From Branchiostoma belcheri (Eukaryota > Chordata > Leptocardii > Amphioxiformes > Branchiostomatidae): a DNA stretch of 64,000 nt. Below are positions 12,978 to 26,600 of this stretch, in pieces (within the stretch, counting starts at the first letter, position 1; the number at the start of each line of letters is the position of its first letter). The stretch covers positions 3,824,793 through 3,888,792 of the forward strand of contig NW_017802935.1 in NCBI RefSeq assembly GCF_001625305.1, given 5' to 3'. The translations under genes and the position numbers were made by a program. The notes below the pieces were generated by a model. It worked only from the letters and a program-made list of their open reading frames with translations. It was not told the origin of the DNA and searched no databases.

Positions 12978-15900
12978 ATGTCGGATCACTCGATGTCGAC
13001 TCCAGGCCAATCCCAGCACACCAGCAATCTGGACCAATCAGGTGACACCCTGAGCCTGAGTAGCTCCCTGAATGACAGCACGAGTCTGTCCATTTCCATG
13101 TCCTCAGACCTGTCCAAACTATCCACTCCAGGTAAGCAAAAACATTTCTTTGTGGCGTGTTCAGTTGGTTGATTGGTTTGTATAGTACAGAGTGTATTCA
13201 CCCACATGGTGGTTTTTCTGTTCTTTTCTTCTCTGCGCTTTGGACAATTTGTTACAAATGCATGGTTGATCAGTTAGAATGTCAGAAGTTCTTTGAAAAG
13301 GAAATGTGGACCAGAAAATGGCAGTGGTTTCATTCTACACAACACTCTTAACTCTAAAGTTGAAAGTACTTAGAACAAATCATGTACGGGTACCCAACCG
13401 AAGAAGAAGAAAAAAAGCAGAGTCATAAATACCTTCATTCTTTTTATTAAGTGTTGTTGGTTCTTCAATAGGTTCTACAAATTACAATGTATGGCTCACT
13501 GTAAAGATTTACCTATCAACATTCAGAGCATGCAGTTATACAACCCTTTCTGTACAGTTCTATTCAAAATTATGTCGGTTTTTTCAGGTAGCGCGCCTGT
13601 TACACCAGGTACATCCAAGATGACTCCGCCCCTCCCAAGGTCAACTCCCGTCTCTTCCCAGCTCACCAAACGCCGCAGCTCCTCGCGCTCCATCAAACGG
13701 AAGAAATTTGACGACGAACTCGTGGAGAGCAGCTTGGTGAAGACCACCAAGGTCCCAGCCCGCCCAACAACGTCTACATTACCAGCAACACAAACCCCAC
13801 ACTCACATGTCATTACAGTTCAGCCTGAGAAGAAGAAAGTCAAGGTGGGTACGATGCCTTGCAGTACCGATTATACCTGCTAGAGGGCAGCAATGCACTG
13901 TATATGGTAATGCCGTCTGACCATGATAATTTGGTACATCGTATTTCCTTAAAAAGACTACCGGGTAGTACTCATATATTGCAATACTAGTAGTAGTTTT
14001 CTTTCAACTATCTTTCATCTGCTGTTCATGAAACTTATGAGCAAGTTTTCTTTATTTATTTTACAGGTTTCAAAATCATCACAGAAAAGGGCCAAGAAAC
14101 CTAAGGTTAGCATTTCATACACTGTTCTCTTTTGTTTTGTATGGTTTCAATATTCATGATGTCAATGTGGGCAACTTGTTTACTCATAAACATTTCATTT
14201 GGGTGAATGATGTTTGTGGCTCAATTTGTCCAATCTGTATAGTTGTACAATCTAGACATTGTTTGCTTCCATTTTGTTGGACCATCTGCATTTTTTGTGA
14301 AATCTAGCTCCATTTTTCTGGACAAATATAAGATAATTTATCTGTATTTAGATTACATGCAATATACACTATGTTCCTGAAATTGAGTGTCATAGAGTTT
14401 CAGGTGTAAGAAAACATTTGCTTCATGTAGGTTTATAAATGGTTTTGAGAAATGCTGATGCTTTTAATTGTGAGATGATGGTCATGTAAACAGAGTCTAA
14501 TTTTGTTGGTTCTTTTTTTTACAGCCAATCCCAGTAACTAAAGACTTGGGTAGATGGAAACCACAAGATGATCTACTTCTCATCAATGCAGTACAACAGG
14601 TAAGGACTCAGGGCTGTACCATTTGTAGATTGGGGGTGAAAAGAATGTCCCATTACCTGCTTTGTCTCTCATTGTTACCAGGCTTTCAAAAATTGTGTTT
14701 TTGTTGTTTCAGACCTGTGACCTGAAGTCAGTTCACCTGGGGGTGAAGTTTTCCTGTAACTTTACTCAGAAGGAAGTAGAGGAGAGATGGTACGCACTGC
14801 TGTATGACCCAACCATATCCAAGTAAGTCATATACATACTAGTAATGTAATACTAATAACATGGTTCTGTCTCTTGTAGTATGTCTGACATGATACGATA
14901 TTTATACAGAGACTGAATTTTGTAGTATACAATGTTGCAGCACTACTTTTTACTCCTAGTTTTAAGAAATTTCTTCTTGTTTTGCTTAGAATAGATTTAG
15001 ACATGTATTTAGATATGGAAACTGCGAAGCTGCCAAAGTTGTTTAGTCTTTTTCACACTGACTTATGACTTGACGTACTGTTCGTTAGACTTGCAGTCCA
15101 AGCCATGAGAAATCTCCACCCAGATGTAGTAGCAGCCATCAATGCCAAGGCACTCTACAGTAAAGAAGAGGAAAGTCTCCTGGCTAAAGTGACCTCAGTA
15201 AGTTATCAATTTTTATTGCTCCATCATTCCTGGTTCCACATACAATGTACATACATGTACAGTGTATATGGTTGGAGTATAATTTGTTTCTCACAGTTTT
15301 GTTGCTTTCATTGCTTAGTTAGGGTATCAAATATTTTAAGTTACTGGGGATCGAAGTTCTGAATCCCTTCTTGGTTCCTGTTACCATGCTGTTACAGAGA
15401 ACAGCAGGACTCAGAATCAGAGCTCTCTGTTCTCCCTTAAACTTGAGGCAAACATTCAAGTATAAGGTGCAAAAATTATGTTTCTTCAGTATATGTTTCC
15501 ATGCCATGTATAGTACATACTGCTGATTTTATTTACCGGTACCTATTGTTTACTTCATGCCTATAGCCCATATCCACACAGCGTTGAAATATATGGTGTA
15601 TCACATGTTATCTCACTTTTTCTTCTCCAGACCAGTCAGCCCACAGTTGACATCTTTGCAGACCTCCTTCAGAAACATCCAGATGTGTTCCACCTCAGCA
15701 GAACTCCCAAGGTGCTTCACACACACTGGCTCCAAATGAAACAGTACCACCTATTGGCTGATCAAACAGGTAACAGACCAATCAGAGAGCCTGTTGCTAC
15801 TTATTGTGATGTGGAACATCTAGTTTAAAAACTTCCATAATGTTCATTTTAAGGTGTACATTTACTTGACTTTTGTCCATTTTACCTACTCAATTCTGCC

Positions 15901-18304
15901 TTTTTTGTTTTTTCTTCTCTCTATCCTATGTTAAATTGTTACTGTACCAATATTGACTAGTAGGTTGCTTGGTGCAATAGTTAGGGATACATTTTAATTT
16001 ATGTCTTTGAATGTTGTTCTTCCAGTTCAGCCCCTCCCACGCGGAGACCACATCCTCAACTTCTCTGACGCTGAAGACATGATCAACGATGAGGAACTCA
16101 AGGAAACAAAAGACGAAGTTCTGGAACATGGTAGGAATTCTTTTCTTCTTACTTTGATACTTAATCATTTTGCAGTTTCCTAGAAAATTGCCATATACAA
16201 TCTGTTTTGTACCAAATAAGAGACTCACAGAAATTTTTGACCAAATTTATGCCACGCATGCAAAACAAAAATCACATGTATATGGCACTTGGGTTAGATA
16301 CCTGATGAAGGCTGTGAGATTCAGTCAAAACTTTTGGTGAGTCGATTTTCTTCAGTTGAAGAACAGTTCATCTTGCATGTAATTTACCAACTCAGATTAA
16401 CTGTCATGCTAGTATCTTGTACCTGCATGTTTTCTGTTGACACAGACTGGAAAAAGAAAGTTTCCAAATCCAGCGTCAGTACTAGTCAATTTTTTGGCGA
16501 CACCTCAGTGGTGAAGGAATTTTTATTTCTTTTTGCTTGACCGTCTGTACTGTTGTTCCACAGAGCTGGCGATCTCAGACAGAAGACAGAAGCGGGAAAT
16601 CAGGTTCTTAGAACAGGAGATTCCCAAATGGCAGGTGTTAGTAGATGCTGTCACAGGTGAGCTGTCTTTCTCTCTCTCTCTTTCAGTCAGTCTTGAAAGA
16701 CCATGAGTATGACTTAAACTTTTTTTTTAATGGAGTGGTTCAATGCAAGGCCTATACGACCACTTCTCAGCATTGAACTAGAAATATGAGAGAAACATGG
16801 CTATGTCAAGACATGGCGATGAAGGTTTGATTTGAAAGCCTGTAGATTGTAGGTTGGTGGGAAACACTTGTCATGGAGGGAATTCCAAAGCTTGGCCGTA
16901 CGGGGAAAGAAACTGTCACTGTAAAAAGATTTCGAACAAGGAATTTGGACGGTGAAGTTATGTGAGCTAGTGGAGAACCTAGTGGAGTGCTTAAAAGTTC
17001 TCAGTGGTGGAACTAGTTGGGTGAGTTGTGCAGAGCAATGTCCATGAAAATAAACTGTGCAAATTTGGGTGGAATGTTTCCTTTGTACTAGTCTTTTACT
17101 TTTTTAGTACATTGTTGTTTTCTGCTCCTACAGGCATCAGCCCACCAGACTTTGACAACCAGACATTGGCTGTCCTGAGAGGGAGATTGGTACGCTATCT
17201 CATGAGGTCACGAGAGGTCAGTATCATACCAGACAGTTTTCAGACATCTCTGTATATGTGGCCCTCTTGATCCACTACAGTCTCAATCACATGTATGGCT
17301 TGATCTTGAATGCTTTTTGTCTTTCTACTATTTTCAAAAACGCATGCAAAATGCTACCATATTGCAAACTTTTTTTCAAGTCTTCAGCTTACAATATATG
17401 TTACTTAGATTTTGCTCAGAGCAAATAATATATGGTCCTGTACATGTACTATAAAACAAAGTTCCTTGTATGTTCGTTGCACAAGGCAAATATCCTTATA
17501 CAAGTGGCCCGGCACACAAGTATAAAACCAACTTCCTCATGCCTAATAGTACTTAATGTCCTTTACACTAGATAACACTAGGAAGATCTACAAAAGACAA
17601 CACCATAGATGTGGACCTGTCCCTGGAGGGGCCTGCCTGGAAGATCTCCAGAAGACAAGGTGTCATCAAACTCAAGAACAACGGAGATTTCTTCATCATG
17701 AACGAGGGGAAACGGCCCATCTATATCGACGGGAAACCAGTCCTCAACGGGCAGAAATGGAAACTCAACAATAACTCTGTAGTAGAGGTATGGTTTTCTT
17801 TTCATTTTAAATTTACTTTCTTAATTGGCAATTTCTACACACTGATGTAAGATAGAACAGATGAATGGAAGGCTTTATCATGCTGTATTACTCCATGCCA
17901 TGACAATATTCAAAGTCTTTTTTGCATTGTACATGATTATGATATCTATTCTTAGGTGGTTATCATAACGATAGATTTAAAAGCAGTTATCAGTAATTAG
18001 AATAGACACCAAAAAAGCCAAAAGACTGTAAGATAACACATGTACAATTCACAGTTAAGTTACAATATGAAACTACACAATTTTTCCTTTGCTAACAGTT
18101 CAGTATGACTCCAGAAAGACTTGCTATATATTTAAGATATAATTAAATGTAGTTTGTGACTCTTGTTATGTTACACTTTTCTGTTGAGGTATTTTCAGTG
18201 AATGTTGTTTTTACTTTCAGATTTCGTGCTTGCGGTTCATCTTCTTGATCAACCAAGACTTGATCAACGTGATCCGAGCAGAAGCAGCGAAAATGGCTCA
18301 GTGA
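12978..18304 (+). CDS. MCRS1: Microspherule protein 1
   Basis: Coding exons: 12978-13131, 13588-13844, 14067-14105, 14525-14599, 14713-14822, 15089-15197, 15631-15769, 16026-16130, 16564-16656, 17134-17216, 17572-17787 and 18221-18304. All junctions keep frame, giving 487 residues (human about 462). The N-terminal part is Ser/Thr-rich. A basic stretch containing RSIKRKKFDDELVESSL is near identical to vertebrate MCRS1. The middle (about 150-360) matches the MCRS N-domain, with LGRWKPQDDLLLINAV. The C-terminal 110 residues are an FHA domain (ITLGRSTKDN, EGPAWKISRRQG, INQDLINVIRAEA). In vertebrates MCRS1 is a nuclear and nucleolar protein of the NSL histone acetyltransferase and INO80 complexes and also stabilises spindle microtubule minus ends. 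An AATAAA lies at 18622. Confidence 0.95.
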
Positions 18305-18621
18305 CAGAACACAACATTAGCTGTTGTTGTATATAGATGGAAATAGCCTTCCCTGTAAATGTACATAGTAGTATACAATCGTTCTTGTGAAATACTATTT
18401 TTACTATTAAACATCTTCATTAGTAAGGATAAAAAGAACAGAAAAAGCGTGTCTCCATGTAGTCCTTGAAAAGTCTAAGAATTTGTGTAAAAAGTATCAA
18501 ATTGTGTCAGTTACTAGAATTATGTTTGTATGATACATATACATAATGTCCATTGTTCTGAGTATTGTTTGAGTTTGTATTTTGTTTTTTCTGCTTTATA
18601 GAAATGTGTTGTTTTCAAGGA

Positions 18622-18627
18622 AATAAA
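18622..18627 (+). terminator. Poly(A) signal of MCRS1
   Basis: AATAAA about 320 bp after the MCRS1 stop codon. The next plus-strand gene is far away, so it very probably serves MCRS1. It lies only 39 bp from the opposing signal of the JmjC gene. Confidence 0.7.
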
Positions 18628-18665
18628 GCAGAGATTTAATATTTGACCACATTGAATTCATAGTT

Positions 18666-18671
18666 TTTATT
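18666..18671 (-). terminator. Poly(A) signal of the JmjC/EF-hand gene
   Basis: TTTATT on the plus strand, AATAAA on the minus strand, about 290 bp after the JmjC gene stop. Cleavage 10-30 nt further on would place the transcript end between 18636 and 18656, next to or overlapping the MCRS1 end. Confidence 0.6.
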
Positions 18672-18959
18672 TGTTTCAACTTATGTAGTTTTCTCAGATA
18701 AATACTTACGCAGAATATTCAATATATAGAAAATCTACAATGCAATGGAAATGTACACCAACCAAACTTTTTGAATACTTAATTTCACCAAATCCCTTGA
18801 AACATATATGGGAAGTGCTAAGATATATATTAAGTAAACATAAATACTTTCAAATTGCAACTCTTTTTAAAAACAGTACCTTTTTGAAGCTTACATAACA
18901 CACCATATTTTCTATACTTGTGGTATAAGGCGATGGTTTGTATGTGCACATAAGTCTGG

Positions 18960-21900
18960 CTATGTGAATGAACTGGCACATGTGAAGGTGTGGACTCCAG
19001 TTGCAGTGTTGTTGTAGGCCTCACATCGTCCAAAGGTATGAACTGCTTCTAAATACACATCAGGCAACAAATCTTCAATGGTCTCCACCTGGAAATAAGA
19101 GAACTGGGTTTAATACTGTAGATTGTGACATTTTTGCTTTGTTTTTAACCAAAAAAACACATGCTTTGGCACCACAATCTTTTGATTTTCACTGTGCACA
19201 AAACTTAAGTGCTGCAAAATCAAATCAATTTGCAGTACACTGTGTCACTTCACAAGAAGTGAAGCACTGTACAGCCTTACATGTGTGTATCTTATTTAGT
19301 CAGAATACCGGTATTTGCAATATTAGCTCCATGATGAACTCAACATAAAAGAGTCTACCACTGCCTCATAGAAAATGGTGTTGTATTTTTTTTGATTTAC
19401 AAAAAAAGAAAAACAATGACTTTATAAAATGTTCAGAATTCTCCCTAGTTTCATTTGTGGACAAAAAAATGTCTTCAGTCCTAAATGTCCATAACAATTT
19501 TGAGTAACGGTGACTGACCGGTAAGTTGTTTATTTCTTCCACAGTTAGCCAGCCATCCCTGTTGGTATCCAGGCCTTTAAACACCCAGTCAGTGATGACC
19601 ACTTCATCATAGATAACCTGGGCTTGTACCATGTCTTTGGGCAGTTTGCCACCATATTCTTCAAGGTACACTCTGATGACATATCTGCAGACAAGAAACA
19701 AATTTATATTGGTTTCATTCGAAGAACACTTCGCAGCCAGAAGGCTGAATTACATGTCCCATACATTTTTAAAGGGGTAAAACGAACTTTGTGACACAAA
19801 TTCAACCCGAAAGTGTCCTTTTTTTGGCTACACCTCAAGGTTGGAGCCTACTTTTTCACTTTGAAACTAACCGGTTAACCTATGTCTTGACTTGAGCTTG
19901 CTGTCAAAGATTTCAGTCACTTTTCCAACTTCTGATGCACTCTCACTGATGGTTGACCAAGGTATGTACTGTATGTGTAAAAATACAGAGCGGCATGGAG
20001 AGAGAGAGGGGACTTGGTCCAGGCAACTCGCCCGACCTGATGATGCTGATGATTTAAAATACAGTGCATGTACAGTGATAAATGTTAGACATCCAGGTAA
20101 TCAGATGTGTGCTGAGATAACAGTTCCTCAACAGCATATGTTTCAGGTTAATCCCCCAGCAGATCTTTTGGTGGTTTGGTGGCAGACAGTTACCATTTGC
20201 CACCCAAGTACAACGCATGCATTTGACAAATCCACCTTATATATTTGAGTTATCTAAAGACATATCTAATTGCAAAGAAAATCATCACTACATGTACCTT
20301 ATTTGCTCTCCTTGCTTTAACTCCAGTTCACTAAGCCGTACAGGTGTTTGACTGTCTCTTGCAGTACAGTCGGAGTAGTCAAATGAAGATATGGGTGTCC
20401 ACCAGATGTTGACCGCTAAGTTCCTCCCATATGACTGTACGAAATGCAGCCAGCGGTGCGGTAGGTAGAGACAGTCTCCCCGCTCGATTCGTGCTGACCA
20501 CCATGGGATGGTACGCAGGCTTGGGTATTTGTACATGTCCACCCTTACATACGGTGAGAAAAGAGATTAAAGTTGAAGTCCTGCTTCAACAGACTACATG
20601 GCGATACAAATAACACCTAATGAAACCATTGAACAAAATGGGCATCAGGGCGACTAAAAATGCCTGATTTTGCCTTACAAAATGAGGCATGCAGGCCCTC
20701 ATAAAGAAATACACAGAAGGGAAGTCTTTTTACCTATCGACATCGACTGAAAAGTCTTCAGTGCCATCCGTGTGGTGCAGCAGTGTGTGTCTCCCCACCT
20801 CGCTGTCCACCAGTAGCCAGTCTTTCCTCCCACTGTACATACAGATGATGTTCTCCATGTTGTCCATGTGGAAGGTGGACTTGGTCCCTCCGCTGGACAT
20901 CCAGATTCTGATGTCGTGAAGGTGCCGGGTGAAACCACCGCAGGACAGGCACGGGGGGAGGTACACCTCTTCCATCATACCCTGGGTGTATGAATTTCAA
21001 GGCAAAGCAGTCATCATCAACTGAGGTGAAGCGTGATACTTTTACAAGTACATTTGTACATGGTGATAGTACAATATGGTTTTGCTAGAACTCACCTGTC
21101 ACCCCTACTCTTAAGTGTGCTGGGTTCTTTTATATGCAGGAGTTTCACATCTGAGGATGATGTCAGAGGCTTCTTCTTAGCTGCCTTTACATCCCCAACC
21201 AAACTAACTACAGCCCCAACCTGCTGTGCCCAATAGAATGGTAGTTCCCAAACGCTTGTTGACTATCAAAATGCATGAAGGAGAACAAAAAGAATCTAGA
21301 AAGCAAAACCAAAGTCTTCTTAACACCTCCTTTAATAGACTTATAAAATTCATTTGTATTCTATATTTCAATGCTGTCAAAGTAGAGAGTATAGTGTGCT
21401 AAATTGTGTCAGCTTAGCTATGCAGAAAAATTCATTCTCACCTTTGGCAGTCGATCGAGCATGTACATCTCGGATTGGTTATACTGTTGCAAGAATTCAT
21501 CCATACGCATGTCTTCCCTATAACTGTCGGCACGTTCCTTTTTAGAGGAATCAACCTCTGCCTGCGATAGTAGTAAATAGACAATTGAATATTTTCAGAT
21601 GTCAACAAAATGCTGTTACTTTAATGGTGTACATTCAGATTAAACTTTATTTTGTAACTGCAATATTATTTTATTCTACATTTATATTTCGAGGATTGGG
21701 CAAAAAGTTATAAAACTTATCTCAGCCCTCTCCTCACACATAAAAGGAAACAATAAAACAAAGTAATAATAAGAAGAAGAACAAATGACAAAGGTACATA
21801 ATGAGCTGGTGTACAAATCAAAATCAATCAACTAAATCAACTGCAATATTACTATCTTTGCATCATTTTTGTTCATTCAATATCAAAATGCAGTCAACCA

Positions 21901-22789
21901 ACCTTAGAAAAACGTTGAAAATGTGAAGTTAAAAATTACCTCTTCATTCGCGTGTCGCTGGCCGAGGTACCGATCCGTCCATCTGTGGTAGGCGGGGGAC
22001 AGTCGCGCCGCGCCCGACAACACCACCGGTCTGCCCGGCAGAGCGTAGCGCTGGTAGAAGTCCTCCGGGGACGGCAAGGTGTCCAGCGATTCAATCTTTT
22101 TGATTGGGAGAAAATGATAAAAATTGAGCTGATCCTTTTCTGTGTACGCCAGTCTATGGAAGTATTATCACATTTAATAATCTCAAACAATCTAGAAATA
22201 CGATGTTATATTAAACTTGCAGGGCTTTGGCCAATTTTCAAAGCATGAACACTTAAACTCATAGTGACAACATATCATAAGTCTCCTCTAGAATCCTTTG
22301 CTTAATTGCAGAAAAATATATATGCCAAATGTTGCAAATATGTATTTAGTTTGTCTGTCTGTCATAAAGTTGCATAGAATATATCACGACAAACAACAAA
22401 ATGGACAATTTTTTAAACAATCTAACACATCTTCTGTTTAAGATTCATTGCACTTGAACTCTACATGGGATATCGGACTTAGAACATGGAATGTAACAGT
22501 TATATCTACTGCTAACTTTCAAGATAAAGTTACCTCAAAACAATATACATATGTATATAGGCTTTAGCGTAGCTTATTACGCAGGGTAATCAGTATCAGC
22601 AAACTATCTTAGCCGTGGTGACTCTTAACTCGGGCTTACACTGCATTACCCTCAGCTTGCTACAAACTTTCGTACCTGGCCTGAGGGGGGTCGGTGCCGT
22701 CCAAGTGGCTGCAAGTGTCCCGGTGGATTCCTCGTCTTGCACGGCACAAAACACCATACCAAAAGTACAACAGTAACCACATGCAGCAT
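18960..22789 (-). CDS. Secretory-pathway JmjC-domain protein with EF-hand
   Basis: Minus-strand exons: 22789-22676, 22095-21940, 21561-21442, 20981-20734, 20543-20298, 19684-19519 and 19088-18960; all phases fit and give 392 residues. The start MLHVVTVVLLVWCFVPC looks like a signal peptide. The JmjC fold supplies the Fe(II) ligands H168-x-D170 (in STFHMDN) and distal H246 (in LPHRWLHFVQS), with GDCLYLP before it, so it should be a 2-oxoglutarate oxygenase. A canonical EF-hand loop (D334 to E345, DTNRDGWLTVEE) follows and can be expected to bind calcium. The last exon is Cys-containing and ends without a KDEL-type signal. Small JmjC proteins of this type are usually hydroxylases rather than histone demethylases; substrate unknown. 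It is divergent from the WSC gene, with about 900 bp between the starts. Confidence 0.88.
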
Positions 22790-23695
22790 GTCTGGATTAT
22801 GTTTACAAATGTGGCCGGGGAAGGAGGAAGTTACACCGTGAGATCGCGGCCACCCGGAAGTTACACTCGAACAAATTCTGTACTGAGAAAAATGACTAAA
22901 ACAGAAATATTGGTCTCAGTTGTTCCTCAATATACTCCAAATGACCGAGCAATTCGTGAAAACCAAACACTTTTGCCACATTTACGTCCAAGTAGGCAAA
23001 ACAGATCTAGAAACACAGCTCTACACTTGGCCCTTGGAAAAGTTGTAACTGATTAACAGGTTGTTCCAGTGGTAACAGTTGCGCCCTCAAACGGCACACT
23101 ATAGAACTGCACGACAAGTTTCGATCATATGTCAATGACAACACAAACTATCTCCGACTGAGAACCAGTTTTACGGTATTCAGTGATATCTTTCCTGGTA
23201 GGTTTTCGCGTTTAATTGTAGGGAAATTTTATTTTTACACCACCACCCCCCCTTTTTGTAGAAGGTTGGAACATTGCCAAAGTTCTGAAGTTCGTTTGCA
23301 CAGTGTGGTAAAAGGTCAGAGAGCACAAAACAACGTTCTTTTTAGGATCTTGTTATACTGATGCTAAAAACATCATTACGACTTAAAAATTTCTGCAACT
23401 TCTTTTGAATACTTTTTGATTTCCTAAAATAACTAAGGATGTTACTTTTTTTGTTTGCCACCGCACCCGCCTACTACTAATACGCACCGAGCACTGCGTA
23501 GGCGTTTCGCTTCCTGTTCTCGGTTGGACATTATGACAAGGAAGTTTCACTTTTAAATCAGAGCATATCACACAACAGTCGGGCAGAACTTGTCTTCTTA
23601 CGTTGTACGCTTGTGTCGTGAGAGTAACTTCACGGGAATACGTGTACGTGCTGCCGTGCTTTTTCACCGTCGGTCACTCTGTATACGGTTTAAAA
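22790..23695. promoter_or_regulatory. Shared upstream region of the JmjC and WSC genes
   Basis: About 900 bp between two divergent start codons. It must hold both promoters, or one promoter and a 5' UTR. I see no TATA box at a convincing position and no other exon. Confidence 0.4.
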
Positions 23696-26600
23696 ATGGG
23701 AGAAACGTTTCCGTATTTCCGTCTGTGCTTTCTTACCCTTGCAGTGCTGTTTGTAACAGGCGGGCTGCCACGAACCATGGCCTATACTGGTATGTACATA
23801 CATTTTCTACACCCTAAATATCTCCTAACATATGCTGCATTCTTACTCGTACTGAAAATCTTTATGATTGGGGTGAAATCGGAGAAGAAAAGTACACCAG
23901 GAAGTTGTATTTTTTCTTAATTATTGGTTCTATAAGAAAATGGCTGCAGAAAGATTTAAAAGAAAAATAGTATTAACTGTTGACAAGAAAAAAGGCGATG
24001 ACATTTTCAAACGCATCCTATGATGATACTTTCTGACCTATTCTTGTGGTCGCACAGTTGCAGTGTTTAAATAGCGTGACTCCTATTGAGTTAACATTTC
24101 CTGTGGGTGCACGTGTACAAATACGTGCTCACAAACACGTACTATGTGTACAGAGTCGTCGATCCTATCTCTGAAACGCTGACTCACGTAGATTTAACTT
24201 AGTTGCAAGCAAAACGGAACTGCATTGGAGAAAATAGAACTTACGTTGCAAGACTAGCCACATGCGTTTCCGTTGAATAAACATGACTTGTACTTTCATT
24301 TCCGTGTTGGCTCGTACCTTCGCAATCTGTGGACAGCTGATACAATGGCACGTCATTGTACACATGTATTTCTTTTTTTTTCAGATTTTGACAGTAACGA
24401 TCATCTCTGTGATGAGAATAAATAAACAAGTAGTTGCTAATCGTGTGCACATTTCTGTTTACGTTTATTGGCGTTTCGTTTGCAGACATATGAAATGCTA
24501 CAGCATTGGGTTTCAGTTTATTTCAGCCAGTTGTACATGTGTCTTTTTAAGCTTGGGTTGATGGTCTTTTTTTGCCAGATAATCTCTGACCTGACTTCAG
24601 CTGAAAGCACCACGTAATAATAACACAGTTTCTTATTTTGTAATTGTATCAGTTGCAACATTACCAAACTATGTTGATCATTTTATGTGCATTCATATCT
24701 GGTATCTAATGTTTGCTTGATGGCTTTCTTAGGATGTCCATTAGTGTTACATACATGTCATCAAGTTTTTTAATATGTAATCACTTGTGCAATTCAGCCA
24801 ACAATGCATATGGCTGCCAATCAATGTGAATAAACAATATCGTTAATTACTAGTATCTTTACCGAAAAAAAAATCAAATTTTGATACACTTCAGAACTAG
24901 AGTACAAATCGTGACCAAAATGCCATCTTCTCCACGCTGTGTTTTCTACCTTATTTCTAGGATGCCCAGTTGTACGACTGTCTGGGGAATACGACCATCA
25001 AAGTTATCGGATGACAACCTACAGGGTAACAAGTCAGACCATCGCAGACAGACCAGTGTACGAGAGTGAGACAGCAAACAACTTCTTGTACTACCTGGAG
25101 TTAGATAATGTGATTAATGGTTGGGTTGTCGGGTTCACACCTGGAGGAAGGAACTACAGGCTTGTGGCACTTGACAGTGCAACATTTCCCGAACTAATCA
25201 GTCCAGGAACATTTCAAGTATTTTCGGTTTCACACCAAGGCTTTGTTTTGGCTCCAAATCTACGTGTCTCCTGTTCAGGTATGGGCTTCTCTTTTTACAT
25301 AAGTAATCTTAACCAAAGTAGGTGCGTGTAAAGTGGATAATTTGTATTCAATTTTATTTGATTCACAACTATGTATACGAACTCATCTTCATGGCCCCCA
25401 AAAGTTGTTAATCATTGTTATTTCCCCTACATTTCACGAGCAATACATAACCTGGCCATATGATATGATATGATATGATATGATATGATATGATATGATA
25501 TGATATATGATATGACATGACATGGAGCCTGTGACATGATATGATTCGATGATATATGATATGATATATATGATATGACATGGTGTAGCATGACCTGCTA
25601 TGATATTAACTTACACATTCTAATATTCCTGAATATCTACAGTTCCCGGATATATCGGGTGCTTCTGGTACTCGTCTGTATCTGGTAGACAGTTGCAGTG
25701 GACAGGTAGCTACATAACCATAGACAACTGTAAGCTGAGCTGCAGAGCTGGAAACTTCCCATACACAGCACTTTTTGGACGGGAATGCTGGTGTGCAACT
25801 CAGATAGCATCAGACGCTACAAGAGCAACAGGGGGCCTCTGTGATAGGCCATGTGCAGGGAATCCCTCGCAGTTTTGTGGACGAAGAGACAATCGGCTGT
25901 ATATAGAAGTTTATGAAAGTAAGTACGAATGTATCAGCCCCAATTCGGCGATGCTTTTGAACTCACATTCAGAAAATCCCCGAGTTACTAAAATAAGCAG
26001 GCTTTTATCTTTTATATATTCGAACCATGACAATCTTTTTTTATTCATATTTTCATGCGAAAGCTTTTTGCATACAAGCGTACTTAGCTTAGCAGCTAAA
26101 TGCTCGCATTTGCAACTTTAATATATAGAGCGAAGATTATTTTAATTTATTCAACTGTTTGTTTCAGCTATCACCGACTGTGGCCCCGTGCCCGTGACTC
26201 CAGGCGTGATCTCTGTACGTCCTTCTGACGGAGCTAATGTGACAGTTGGACATACAGCAGAAGTGAACTGTTGGACTGGCGTCACAGTAACCCTACAGTG
26301 TCTTCAAAACGGCAGTTTCAACTCTTCAGGCCCTTTCTGTCCAGGTTTGTACGGTGCCCCCTATTCAAAATACAATTCAATCTAGCTTCCATAGCATGCC
26401 AGAAACTGGGGGTTTGGGGGGTCTTCATCTTCTTCTTTGGGGGCTTTTATGTGCTATTTTCTGATTTCTGACAACATAGCCGGCCAGGTTGAATTACCCC
26501 CGTTAGAACTGGGCTAATCATAAAACAGCCGAAGACCACCAAACCCCCAGTTCTATAAGCCTGCTACGGAGGCTAACTCAATCAAAGTTTTAACATTTTG

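Noticed and set aside
16680..17030. Possible exon or transposon gene in an MCRS1 intron
   Set aside because: The stretch is repeat-like and slightly GC-richer, but frames are broken by stops and no family was recognised.
19001..20248. Plus-strand open frames opposite the JmjC gene
   Set aside because: No motifs and low-complexity composition; the minus-strand exons carry the conserved residues.
22694..23056. Plus-strand open frame of 120 codons
   Set aside because: It lies mostly opposite the first JmjC exon and its promoter and shows no domain. The minus-strand signal-peptide exon explains it better.
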